DNA from: Paenibacillus_L residui
Lineage (GTDB): Bacteria; Bacillota; Bacilli; Paenibacillales; NBRC-103111
Direction of reading: 5' to 3'
Assembly (NCBI RefSeq): GCF_042677205.1
Contig: NZ_JBHTIU010000002.1
Span: 5,498 to 69,497 of the forward strand
Length of the DNA stretch: 64,000 nt
Of the stretch, positions 34,338 through 42,478 are shown in pieces (positions within the stretch are counted from its first letter, which is position 1; each line of letters begins with the position of its first letter). Below the pieces are notes generated by a model. It had not been told where the DNA came from, did no database searches, and saw only the letters and a program-made list of their open reading frames with translations. Made by a program: the position numbers and the translations under genes.

Positions 34338-34565
34338 TTAGTCTCCTGTACCCTCTTTGCTATCGCCGATATCGCTGCCGGGAGCTTCTTTATCCGTATC
34401 TCCCAGAGAATCGTTAAGCTTCCCGCCGGTTCCGAGATCTGTGCTTCCATTTTCAGAAGGAGTCGTTCCGGAATCTACAGGGCTGCCGCCTCCGTCTCCG
34501 CATCCGGTCAACACCAACATTACCGCCATGACTACCGACAACAACAAAAATCCGGTTTTCTTCAC
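34338..34565 (-). CDS. small lipoprotein, low complexity
   Basis: 75 residues from GTG at 34565, 7 bases after GGAGGA; an upstream in-frame ATG at 34595 would add 10 charged residues and breaks the signal shape. The signal ends in the lipobox LTGC (Cys22). The mature part is short and rich in Gly, Asp, Ser and Thr (GDGGG..SGTTPSENG) with no predicted fold. It is probably a tethered, unstructured envelope peptide. It is divergent from the oxidoreductase gene. No family was recognised. Confidence 0.7.
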   Translation of the reverse strand: MKKTGFLLLSVVMAVMLVLTGCGDGGGSPVDSGTTPSENGSTDLGTGGKLNDSLGDTDKEAPGSDIGDSKEGTGD

Positions 34566-34682
34566 GTATTTCTCCTCCTTATCCATTCGAGGCATTCTGT
34601 TTGATTTGCCTTCATGAAGTTAATAAACATCAACAGGAGGATTGAAACTACAAAATGTTGAGAAATTTATCCAAAGGATGCT

Positions 34683-34711
34683 TTGCCAATTGGGTGACAA
34701 TTCATTACACT
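34683..34711 (+). promoter_or_regulatory. putative promoter of the oxidoreductase gene
   Basis: TTGCCA (34683-34688), 17-base spacer, TACACT (34706-34711). It would start transcription near 34718, only about 32 bases before ATG 34750. This supports the downstream start over the in-frame TTG at 34642. Confidence 0.55.
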
Positions 34712-34749
34712 ATAAACAGAAGTTAGTCGAAGGGAGCTGGAGAATAGGA

Positions 34750-35823
34750 ATGCAAGCAAAAGATGGGATGAATTACGCGCCGACCGGCAAGGCGAATGCC
34801 GTTTGCGGCAAAGGGGAATTTCAAATCGCCGCCATCGGTCTGGATCACGGACATATTTACGGGATGTGCAACGGCTTGCTGGAGGCAGGAGCCGAGTTGA
34901 AATGGGTATATGATCCGGACCCGGTGAAATGCGCCAATTTTCAAAAGCGCTATCCTCAGGTGCAGATTGCCGATAGCGAAGAAAGAATACTGAATGATCC
35001 GGAGATCAAGCTGGTGGCCGGGGCCAAAATTCCTTCCGAACGCTGTGCGTTGGGATTGCGGGTTATGGACCACGGCAAAGACTATTTCACCGACAAAGCT
35101 CCGTTCACTACATTGGAGCAGCTGGAGTCCGCCAGGGTGAAGGTTCGCGAAACCGGGCGCAAATATGCGGTGTACTACAGCGAGCGGCTGCATGTCGAAA
35201 GCTCCGTGTATGCCGAGCAGCTCATTCGTGAAGGAAGAATCGGCCGGGTTCTGCAGGTGCTGGGTCTCGGTCCGCACCGGTTGAATGCTTCATCGCGTCC
35301 GGATTGGTTTTTTCGGAAGGAGCAGTACGGGGGCATTCTATGTGATATCGGAAGCCATCAGATCGAACAGTTCCTTACCTTTGCCGGCGTGAAGGAAGCA
35401 GAGGTGGTCAGCAGCAAGGTAGCAAACTATCATAATAAACAGTATCCCGAGCTTGAGGATTTCGGAGATGCCACTCTGATAGGAGATAACGGAGCAACCC
35501 ATTACTTCAGGGTAGACTGGTTTACTCCGGATGGCCTTGGGGTGTGGGGAGACGGGAGAACGATCATTCTGGGCACGGAAGGAACGATTGAGCTTCGCAA
35601 GTATACGGATGTGGCCAGAGATCCGCAAGGGGACCATGTTTATTTGGTTAACCGGGACGGGGAACAGCATATATCCGTCCGCGGCAAAGTCGGCTTCCCT
35701 TACTTCGGCCGGCTTATTCTGGACTGTCTGAACAGGACGGAGGAGGCCATGACTCAGGAGCATGCCTTCAAGGCCGCCGAGCTTTGTTTAATAGCCCAGA
35801 AGAAGGCCGTACGAGTCGAATAA
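34750..35823 (+). CDS. Gfo/Idh/MocA family oxidoreductase
   Basis: 357 residues from ATG at 34750 (GGAG 7 bases upstream; a promoter lies inside the longer in-frame region). The N-terminal Rossmann domain binds NAD(P), although the usual GxGxxG loop is replaced by IGLDHGHIYG near residue 32. The catalytic-type motif is in the DKAPF stretch near residue 118, where family members have EKP. The C-terminal half is the GFO_IDH_MocA_C domain. Such enzymes oxidise or reduce sugars, inositols or other polyols. The altered nucleotide loop suggests a subfamily with unusual cofactor handling. No sugar-related neighbours; the gene is apparently alone. Confidence 0.85.
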   Translation: MQAKDGMNYAPTGKANAVCGKGEFQIAAIGLDHGHIYGMCNGLLEAGAELKWVYDPDPVKCANFQKRYPQVQIADSEERILNDPEIKLVAGAKIPSERCALGLRVMDHGKDYFTDKAPFTTLEQLESARVKVRETGRKYAVYYSERLHVESSVYAEQLIREGRIGRVLQVLGLGPHRLNASSRPDWFFRKEQYGGILCDIGSHQIEQFLTFAGVKEAEVVSSKVANYHNKQYPELEDFGDATLIGDNGATHYFRVDWFTPDGLGVWGDGRTIILGTEGTIELRKYTDVARDPQGDHVYLVNRDGEQHISVRGKVGFPYFGRLILDCLNRTEEAMTQEHAFKAAELCLIAQKKAVRVE

Positions 35824-35956
35824 CCGGGAGGATGCAATCAACCAACGGTTATTAGGGAACGTTTTGCGTTACAATAGTACATTAGGATCCTGGTTTAAAC
35901 TTAAGTCATGAATGTAAATTTGAAGTCATTCGAGTGTAGTGAAGGAGTTGTACCCT

Positions 35957-36436
35957 ATGCGCCCGGAACCCAGGCACAAGATAGATATTCGCGCCTTGAC
36001 CGTCTGGAGATGGGAGGGCGCCATTACGTCATTTCTGATGGCGGCGGCCGGCGGAGTTCTGCTGTTCTTGACCATTAAATTTGATTGGCCCTACTGGATT
36101 TCCGCCATAGTATGGGCATTGATTGCCATAGGGACGGTGTGGTTTGTCGTAATCGTTCCCAAGTGGAGCTGGCACCGCTGGCGCTATGAGATCCGCGAGG
36201 AAGAAATCGATTTGCAGAGAGGCATCATCTTCCGGACCCGAACGATTATTCCGATGGTCCGGGTGCAGCATGTCGATACGAATCAAGGACCGATTATGCG
36301 TAAATTCGGGCTGTCCACCGTAACTTTCTCCACGGCGGCAGGGGGCCATGAGATTCCCGCATTGGCCAATGAAACTGCTGATCAGGTCCGGGATCGGATT
36401 GCCGAGTTAGCGAGGGTTTCCAATGAAGACGTCTGA
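35957..36436 (+). CDS. ydbS: PH domain membrane protein, YdbS-like
   Basis: 159 residues from ATG at 35957 (AAGGAG 9 bases upstream; a GTG at 35939 overlaps that site). Two membrane segments (about 20-65) precede a bacterial PH (bPH2) domain (about 70-150). In Bacillus the ydbS-ydbT pair has this arrangement; YdbS and YdbT are reported to affect resistance to a secreted bacteriocin-like peptide of B. amyloliquefaciens. The stop overlaps the ydbT-like start by 14 bases, so the two are coupled. Homology is by pattern only. Confidence 0.8.
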   Translation: MRPEPRHKIDIRALTVWRWEGAITSFLMAAAGGVLLFLTIKFDWPYWISAIVWALIAIGTVWFVVIVPKWSWHRWRYEIREEEIDLQRGIIFRTRTIIPMVRVQHVDTNQGPIMRKFGLSTVTFSTAAGGHEIPALANETADQVRDRIAELARVSNEDV

Positions 36437-37979
36437 AGGAAAACGGCTTCATCCACTGAGTTCGGTTTTGCTGGCTCTGCGTGCGCTTAAAGATTTTCTT
36501 CTTCCTCTTCTGATCATTTTTGTTTCCCAGTTTTTCAGGGGGCAAAGCGCAACGGGAGAATATTCCTACAGAATCCTGTTCGGGGCCGTGTTCCTCGTTC
36601 TGGCTATCGTTTCGGGGATATGGTCATGGGCAGTATTTCGTTATGGGACTAAAGACGGCAAATTGTTTGTCTATCAAGGTGTATTTTTTAAGAAAAGGCA
36701 GTACATTCCTTATGAACGGATACAAAGCATTGATCTCACGGAAGGCCTGCTGCACAGATTGTTCGGCCTGGTCCGGGTGCAGGTTCAGACTGCGGGGGGC
36801 CAGAAGCCGGAAGCCGTCCTGACGGCGGTGACCAAGGAGGCTGCGGCTGATCTGCAGCTTGAACTGCGGGGCCGGAAGAGGGCTGAAGCGGTTCGGGACA
36901 CGCAGGAATTGGGCGACGAACGGGAGAGAGAAGATGCGGATAGCGGTCCGGAGGAGAGGTTCGACTCACCCGCCGAGGTGCTCGAGCCTGCCAAGGACAA
37001 TGTTATTATGCCTAAACCCAGCCGAAGGCTGCCGTTCGGGCAATTGTTCATTGCCGGACTTACTTCGGGGAGTCTGGGTGTCGCGTTTTCCCTTATATTT
37101 GCCGCCTTTACACAGCTGGATGAATGGTTCCCGAACTTATTTCTTTACAGCAATGTGGCCCGTTGGGGTTGGCGAATGCTGATCCTCGCGGTATTATGTA
37201 TTTTATTGCTGGCTGTACTGGTCGCTATTCTGTCCGCTATGATCCGGTTCGCCAATTTTACCGTCACGCGGGACGGAGATGAGCTGCTTATCGAGCGGGG
37301 GCTGCTCGAAATCAAGAGGGTGACGCTGCCGATCAGAAGAATTCAGGCGATAGTGATTGTCGAGGAACCGGTTTGGCAGCCGTTCGGCCTGGCCTCCATC
37401 CAGGTGGAGAGTGTCGGGTATGGCAATGAGAAAGGGGAGTCCACCCTGTTGTTTCCTTTGCTGCGCAAAGATGAGATCAGAGATTTTCTTAAGGAATTTG
37501 CCCCCGTGTTTGTGCAGGAAGAGGATAAAGCTTATACTCCGGTATCCCGTAAAGCATTGCCCGGTTATTTGTTTCCCGTACCGGCCGTACTCGCCGTCCT
37601 TACATTAATTATAGGCTATTTTACAAAATGGGGGGCAATCGGCTGGGGATTGGTCGTTCTGTTCCTGCTGCTTGGCTGGTGGAAATATAAAACGGCAGGC
37701 TGGATCGTCGATGCGGATAAGGTTATTTTCCGATATCGGCGAATCAGCCGGATGACGGCCATCATTCCCAGAGGAAGGATCCAGTCTTACAGCGTCGGCC
37801 GCCATCCCTTCCAATTAAGGAAAGGGCTGTGCACGGCCAAAGCGACAGTCGCCTCAGGCGGGGGAGGCACCGAGTTTCGGATTAAAGGAATGCCGGCGGA
37901 GGAAGGGCTTGCCATTCTTGCCTGGTACCGAAGATGGAACGTCGGGCCCGGCCGTTCTGCCGATAACCGAGGAGGGTAA
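36423..37979 (+). CDS. ydbT: PH domain membrane protein, YdbT-like
   Basis: 518 residues. N-terminal paired membrane segments (about 15-75), a first bPH2 domain (about 85-145), a charged linker (about 150-190), further membrane segments (about 205-275), a second PH domain (about 280-360), two more segments (about 375-430) and a third PH-like C-terminus. The three PH-like units alternate with membrane hairpins, as in YdbT. It starts 14 bases before the end of the YdbS-like gene and ends 3 bases before the pncA-like gene, so the membrane pair and the NAD salvage genes form one transcript. Confidence 0.85.
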   Translation: MKTSEGKRLHPLSSVLLALRALKDFLLPLLIIFVSQFFRGQSATGEYSYRILFGAVFLVLAIVSGIWSWAVFRYGTKDGKLFVYQGVFFKKRQYIPYERIQSIDLTEGLLHRLFGLVRVQVQTAGGQKPEAVLTAVTKEAAADLQLELRGRKRAEAVRDTQELGDEREREDADSGPEERFDSPAEVLEPAKDNVIMPKPSRRLPFGQLFIAGLTSGSLGVAFSLIFAAFTQLDEWFPNLFLYSNVARWGWRMLILAVLCILLLAVLVAILSAMIRFANFTVTRDGDELLIERGLLEIKRVTLPIRRIQAIVIVEEPVWQPFGLASIQVESVGYGNEKGESTLLFPLLRKDEIRDFLKEFAPVFVQEEDKAYTPVSRKALPGYLFPVPAVLAVLTLIIGYFTKWGAIGWGLVVLFLLLGWWKYKTAGWIVDADKVIFRYRRISRMTAIIPRGRIQSYSVGRHPFQLRKGLCTAKATVASGGGGTEFRIKGMPAEEGLAILAWYRRWNVGPGRSADNRGG

Positions 37980-37982
37980 GCA

Positions 37983-38540
37983 ATGAAAGCTTTGATTGTC
38001 ATCGATTATACTTATGATTTTGTGGAAGGAAAGCTGCCCTGCGGCGAACCGGCCATAGCGATTGAAGGACGCATGGCGGAGTTGACGCGGGAATTTACAG
38101 AACGGGGAGACTTTGTCGTGATGGCGGTCGATTTGCACGAAGAGAATGACCCGGATCATCCGGAGACGCTCCTCTTTCCGCCGCACAATATCAGAGGAAC
38201 CAGCGGCCGGGAATTATACGGTCAATTGAAAGAAGTGTACGACAAATACAAGGATCGCATTTACTGGATGGATAAAACAAGATACAGCGCTTTTCACGGT
38301 ACGGATCTGGAGGCTCAGCTTAAGGAACGGGGAATTAAAGAGGTGCATCTTGTTGGAGTATGTACGGATATTTGTGTCCTGCATACTGCTGTTGAGGCTT
38401 ATAACAAAGGCTTTCAAATCTTTATTCATCAGGATGCGGTGGCCAGCTTCAATCCGGCAGGACATGACTGGGCGCTTTCTCATTTCAGAGGAACATTGGG
38501 CGCTACGATTGTCAACGCCGGATCGGTCGTTAAGGAATAG
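37983..38540 (+). CDS. pncA: nicotinamidase-like isochorismatase-family hydrolase
   Basis: 185 residues, cytoplasmic. The isochorismatase-family catalytic residues are visible: Asp8 (VIDYTYDF), a lysine near residue 98 (MDKTRYSAF) and a cysteine near 130 (GVCTDICVLH, the second Cys being the nucleophile position). Its close link with pncB, 11 bases downstream, points to nicotinamidase, which makes nicotinate and ammonia from nicotinamide. A metal-site histidine pair, as in typical nicotinamidases, is less obvious: the DLHEEND region near 45 supplies one His. ATG at 37983 with GAGGAGGG upstream. Confidence 0.8.
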   Translation: MKALIVIDYTYDFVEGKLPCGEPAIAIEGRMAELTREFTERGDFVVMAVDLHEENDPDHPETLLFPPHNIRGTSGRELYGQLKEVYDKYKDRIYWMDKTRYSAFHGTDLEAQLKERGIKEVHLVGVCTDICVLHTAVEAYNKGFQIFIHQDAVASFNPAGHDWALSHFRGTLGATIVNAGSVVKE

Positions 38541-38551
38541 GAGGACCCGCA

Positions 38552-40003
38552 TTGGATTTAGCAAACTTAGCTTTGCATACGGATAAATATCAAATCAACA
38601 TGATGTATGCGCATTGGTATAACGGAACCCACAACTGTAAAACCGTCTTTGACGCTTATTTTCGCAAGCTGCCCTTCGGCAATGGATTCGCGGTTTTCGC
38701 AGGGTTGGAAAGAATTGTTAATTATTTAAATGAATTGAAATTCGATGAAGCCGCGATTCAATATTTGGCCGGACAAGAGGAGCGGTACGATCCGAGATTT
38801 CTCGAGGAGCTTCGGAATTTCCGGTTTACCGGTAATCTTTATTCCATGGAAGAGGGGACTCTCGCGTTCCCGAATGAGCCTCTCATAAGAGTGGAAGCCA
38901 GGGTGTTCGAAGCTCAATTGATAGAGACGGCCATGCTTAACTTCATGAATTATCAGACGCTGCTGGCGACCAAAGCGGCAAGAATCAAGCAAGTGGCCGG
39001 CGACGATCAGCTGCTGGAGTTCGGAACACGACGTGCCCAGGAAGCCGATGCAGCGTTATGGGGGGCGCGGGCAGCTTATATTGCGGGCTTCGACGGTACC
39101 TCCAATGTGCTTGCGGGGATGAGGTTCGGCATCCCGACCAAAGGGACCCATGCTCACGCCTGGGTCCAGAGCCACGAATCCGAAGAGGAGGCATTCGAGC
39201 GTTTTGCCGCTGCACTGCCGGGACAGGTAATTCTGCTGGTAGATACCTATGATACGCTCAAGTCCGGAGTTCCGAACGCCATCAAGGTAGGCTTGAAGCT
39301 GAAGGAGCAGGGGAAGAAGCTGCTCGGAATTCGTCTGGACAGCGGAGATCTCGCTTACCTGTCCATAAGGGCAAGGCAAATGCTCGATGAAGCAGGGCTT
39401 AACGAGGTCAAGATTACCGCATCCAACGATTTGGACGAGAATACGATATTCAATCTGAAGGCCCAAGGGGCCAAGATTGATGTATGGGGAGTCGGGACTC
39501 AGTTGATTACAGCCGGAGACCAGCCCTCGCTGGGAGGGATTTACAAGCTGGTGGCCAGGGAGGTCGATGGGGAGTATGTTCCCGCGATCAAAATATCCGG
39601 AAATCCCGAGAAAATTACGACCCCGGGCATTAAAGAGGTTTATCGGATAGTCAACCGCGCAACAGGCAAGGCGGAAGGGGACTATATCGCTCTCCAGGGG
39701 GAGGAGGATGCCGTTCAGGGGCAGAGCCTCAAGCTGTTCAATCCGACCCATACATTCATTCGCAAGACGGTTGCCAATTATGATGCCTATCCGATACTTA
39801 AGCCGATTTATATAGAAGGGAAACAGGTTTATTCTCTTCCCGGTTTGGAACAAATCCGTCAGCATCACAAGGAGCAGCTAAAATTATTCTGGCCGGAATA
39901 TTTGCGCAAGCTTAATCCGGAGCTGTATCCCGTATCATTGAGCCAGAAATTATGGAATATGAAGATGGAGCTGATAGACAAGCATCTGGGGCAACGGCCG
40001 TAA
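38552..40003 (+). CDS. pncB: nicotinate phosphoribosyltransferase
   Basis: 483 residues. It makes nicotinate mononucleotide from nicotinate and PRPP with ATP. Family marks: the LHTDKYQINMMYAHW start, the RRAQEADAALWGARAAYIAGFDGTSN core near residue 155 (shortened here), the DTYDTLKSGVPNA stretch near 230 and LDSGDLAYLS near 260. The start is TTG at 38552, 7 bases after AGGAGG; there is no nearer ATG that keeps the conserved N-terminus. Together with the preceding gene it completes the two-step salvage from nicotinamide to NaMN. A hairpin terminator follows at 40092. Confidence 0.95.
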   Translation: MDLANLALHTDKYQINMMYAHWYNGTHNCKTVFDAYFRKLPFGNGFAVFAGLERIVNYLNELKFDEAAIQYLAGQEERYDPRFLEELRNFRFTGNLYSMEEGTLAFPNEPLIRVEARVFEAQLIETAMLNFMNYQTLLATKAARIKQVAGDDQLLEFGTRRAQEADAALWGARAAYIAGFDGTSNVLAGMRFGIPTKGTHAHAWVQSHESEEEAFERFAAALPGQVILLVDTYDTLKSGVPNAIKVGLKLKEQGKKLLGIRLDSGDLAYLSIRARQMLDEAGLNEVKITASNDLDENTIFNLKAQGAKIDVWGVGTQLITAGDQPSLGGIYKLVAREVDGEYVPAIKISGNPEKITTPGIKEVYRIVNRATGKAEGDYIALQGEEDAVQGQSLKLFNPTHTFIRKTVANYDAYPILKPIYIEGKQVYSLPGLEQIRQHHKEQLKLFWPEYLRKLNPELYPVSLSQKLWNMKMELIDKHLGQRP

Positions 40004-40091
40004 ACTTGGAGCAGACCGGGACGCAATTCAGCGCCCCGAACGATTATGAGCAAGGGCGAAGATTGGCGGAACAGGCTCAATGACATTAGAA

Positions 40092-40113
40092 GGACCGGTC
40101 GGTTGACCGGTCC
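40092..40113 (+). terminator. hairpin after pncB
   Basis: GGACCGGTC (40092-40100) pairs with GACCGGTCC (40105-40113) across a 4-base loop. The T-run is poor on the plus strand. It lies 88 bases after pncB and 36 bases from the end of the convergent CvfC-like gene, so it may serve both. Confidence 0.65.
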
Positions 40114-40148
40114 CCGTTGAGAGAAAAAGGATAATTTACATTTACTCT

Positions 40149-41294
40149 CTAATCCCGATTGCGGTTCGTCATCTGCTGCCATACTGATCCTAGAGCCGCC
40201 TCCCCGCCCTCGATCCGCTCTATGGCCATGTTAATCTGCATGCTTACTTCAAACTCGGGATCGTCCTTCGCCGCTTTCAAGGCCGGCAGGGCTGTCTCAT
40301 CGCCGGTTTCATACAGAAACCGGGCCGCTCTCCAGCGGACAAGCTTGTTCGTATCCTTCAGGGCATCTGCCATTGGACCAATGGCAGCGGGATCACCAAG
40401 GTCGGACAGCGTATCTCCTGCCGTTCTGCGAACGGCCACGGTCTTGTCCTTCAAGGCCTTGAAGAGCAAGGGCAGCACTTCCGGAGTTTTAATATCGCCC
40501 AGGTATACGGTCGCCAACCGGCGGATGGACATCTGCGGATCATCCAGTGCCCGGGAGAGCAGGGGGATAGCTTCTTCGGTCGGCTCTATTCTTTCCAGAG
40601 CGGCATAGCGGGTCCGCCAATCGCTGCTCTCCATCGCCGAAGCCAGCTCATCCAGCGACGCGGCCTCTTCTACGACGGTTTCGCCGGGCGCTTGCTGGGC
40701 AGCCTGCTCGATCATAGCTTCCAGACGTTGCTGGTCGTAGGCTGCATCGTATTCGCGAACTACCTCTTCCAGAACGTCCTTAAGCTCTCCATAGCGGACG
40801 CCCTGCTCCTCCAATTTGCGTTCCTTGATCAAATTGGGAGAGGCCAGGCCGGCGGTCATGGCCGCTTGTGAGAAGCGCTCGGGGAGAGCGGCACGCTGTT
40901 CCTCCGTTCCGTTGCTCACCCGAATTTGCATGGGGATTCCGCGGAACGTCTGGACCAGCACCTTCACTTCACCGAAGGCTGCCGGGGCTTCCGCTTCAGG
41001 AGCCGGCCCGGCAGCCGAGCCGGCCACCGCCTGATCGCTCTCGCCGAGGATTTCCCTTGCCTCGGTGAGAATCCGCTGCCAGTCCCCTCTCGGGTGACGG
41101 TCAATGGCGATAAAATCGGCGGCGTGATAAATACCGGTCACGCCTTCAATGTCCAGAAGCCGCTGCAGGCTCTCGGGGGCTTGATCTTTATTAGTAGGGC
41201 TATATTCCTTGCGGACGCCGTCAGGAAGCTTCTCGTCCAGATTGATTTTCATCGAATTCGGACTAGGCGTCGGCTCGATAGATATGATTTTCAT
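40149..41294 (-). CDS. cvfC: conserved virulence factor C family protein (Nfu-N domain plus HEAT repeats)
   Basis: 381 residues. The N-terminus (about 1-85) has the Nfu_N/Scaffold-protein pattern EPTPSPNSMKINLDE. A linker rich in Ala/Glu (about 90-110) and a mixed domain follow; the C-terminal part (about 215-370) is a run of HEAT/PBS-lyase-like helical repeats (RYAALERIEPTEEAIPLLSR, RLATVYLGDIKTPEVLPLL, RRTAGDTLSDLGDPAAIGPM). This matches CvfC of staphylococci, linked to virulence gene expression; here a role in iron-sulfur protein handling or scaffolding is more likely, by inference. ATG at 41294 with AGGAGG upstream. The gene is convergent with pncB. Confidence 0.85.
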   Translation of the reverse strand: MKIISIEPTPSPNSMKINLDEKLPDGVRKEYSPTNKDQAPESLQRLLDIEGVTGIYHAADFIAIDRHPRGDWQRILTEAREILGESDQAVAGSAAGPAPEAEAPAAFGEVKVLVQTFRGIPMQIRVSNGTEEQRAALPERFSQAAMTAGLASPNLIKERKLEEQGVRYGELKDVLEEVVREYDAAYDQQRLEAMIEQAAQQAPGETVVEEAASLDELASAMESSDWRTRYAALERIEPTEEAIPLLSRALDDPQMSIRRLATVYLGDIKTPEVLPLLFKALKDKTVAVRRTAGDTLSDLGDPAAIGPMADALKDTNKLVRWRAARFLYETGDETALPALKAAKDDPEFEVSMQINMAIERIEGGEAALGSVWQQMTNRNRD

Positions 41295-41447
41295 TAAAGC
41301 GCAACCTCCTTGCGTAATAAGGATTCATATTAAGGATACCATATTTTGCGCTAAAATCTGGTCTATAAAGTTTAACTCAAGGAATACCTACTACTTTAAT
41401 ATGTAGATTTTCCGGACAGGCTCGGGCAAAGAACGCTGCCCAAGGCC

Positions 41448-41495
41448 GCAGCCTTCCCGGCTTATCCCGGGATCGGGGGCCGGGGGGAAGGCTGC
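41448..41495 (-). terminator. terminator of the spore lipoprotein gene
   Basis: GCAGCCTTCCC (41448-41458) pairs with GGGAAGGCTGC (41485-41495). The loop contains a second G/C-rich hairpin. It begins six bases after the stop of the gene at 41501. Confidence 0.75.
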
Positions 41496-41500
41496 AGAGC

Positions 41501-42193
41501 TTACCGGACGGGTTTATTGTCGGAACGACTGAATAGCTGGCGGACGGTCCGGTTGAAATCTTCTACATAACCGTCCAGAGGGTATCCCTTCCAGCTTTCC
41601 TGTGCGTAGGTGTTCATTTGGTTAATGAAATCCCGGTTAGCGGAAATATACACCTGCTGGACAGAGGGATAGGCGGCTTTAATCCGCTCGGCAATAGACT
41701 GCTTGAAGCCGTGAGCCAGGCGGTCGGGGTCCTCGACGGTATCGTAGTTGTTAATTCCTGTTGCGAGATCCTCCGGATTTGCGTACTGGTTAAAGGTAAA
41801 CGGGTTGTATCGGCCGAGTGAGGTGCCGGAATTGTTAGTTTCTTTGCGTGCAGATGTACTGCCTGTCGTTCCGGTGGCGGAGCTGTCAACGAGAATGGCA
41901 CAGTAAGCATTGCGATCCGTCAGCATGACAATAGCGCTGTTGACGCCGTCCAATTCCTCCACTTCCCGGGACAAGCTTTGGCTGAACGCTAATGTCTTAT
42001 TATCGTGGAAAGAAGCGCTCTGCTGCTTAATGCCGTAAGTTCTGTTGCCCTGCTCCTCCGCAGGGACCTCGATGCGGCTCCCATAATTGTTGGCGTTCCG
42101 GCGGTCGGCCTTCAGATCGTAACAGCCGCTTGTAATCAGAAGCATAATCGAGATGAAAACGAAACAGGCCGTACGATTTAAACGAGTATGCAT
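41501..42193 (-). CDS. YhcN/YlaJ family sporulation lipoprotein
   Basis: 230 residues from ATG at 42193 (AAGGAGG 6 bases upstream; a longer frame from 42235 would spoil the signal). The signal ends in lipobox TSGC (Cys24). The mature part has the YhcN/YlaJ pattern: a hydrophobic ELDGVNSAIVMLTDRNAY strand near residue 85, a Ser/Thr/Asn-rich insert, and a second domain with ERIKAAYPSVQQVYISANR near 175. Family members are forespore- or spore-associated lipoproteins of endospore formers, with a role in spore assembly or germination. Its presence supports a spore-forming host. Monocistronic; a terminator follows. Confidence 0.85.
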   Translation of the reverse strand: MHTRLNRTACFVFISIMLLITSGCYDLKADRRNANNYGSRIEVPAEEQGNRTYGIKQQSASFHDNKTLAFSQSLSREVEELDGVNSAIVMLTDRNAYCAILVDSSATGTTGSTSARKETNNSGTSLGRYNPFTFNQYANPEDLATGINNYDTVEDPDRLAHGFKQSIAERIKAAYPSVQQVYISANRDFINQMNTYAQESWKGYPLDGYVEDFNRTVRQLFSRSDNKPVR

Positions 42194-42370
42194 GTTTTTC
42201 CTCCTTGTTGCGAATAATCGTTGTATAGATAGCATGGGTCAGGAAGTTCAAATTATGCCCATTCCCAGAAGGCAAAACCTGCATTTTCGAGATGGAAATG
42301 ACAAAAACGGATGGCTCTAAACCGAGTCGTGGCAAGGATTTAGAACATTGTGTGAACTTTCCTAGGAAGA

Positions 42371-42399
42371 TTGACAAACCTGTATAACGAATTTATAGT
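42371..42399 (+). promoter_or_regulatory. putative promoter of the caa3 oxidase operon
   Basis: TTGACA (42371-42376), 17-base spacer, TATAGT (42394-42399), 80 bases before ctaC. A second TTGACA lies near 42419 without a good -10. This is one of the best-matching sigma-A promoters in the window. Confidence 0.7.
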
Positions 42400-42478
42400 T
42401 AATACGTGATTAGGTTTCTTGACACGGTGCGCATCCATGGTGATAGCGGTTAAAACAGAAAATTGGGGTTGATAAAAG

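Noticed and set aside
34642..34749. Longer N-terminus for the oxidoreductase from TTG 34642
   Set aside because: The TTG sits 3 bases after AGGAGG (too close), and a promoter lies inside this stretch.
37983..38540. Isochorismatase in siderophore synthesis
   Set aside because: No siderophore genes nearby; immediate coupling to pncB fits nicotinamidase better.
40159..41297. Plus-strand frames opposite the CvfC-like gene
   Set aside because: Several short Ser/Arg-rich frames, all antisense shadows.
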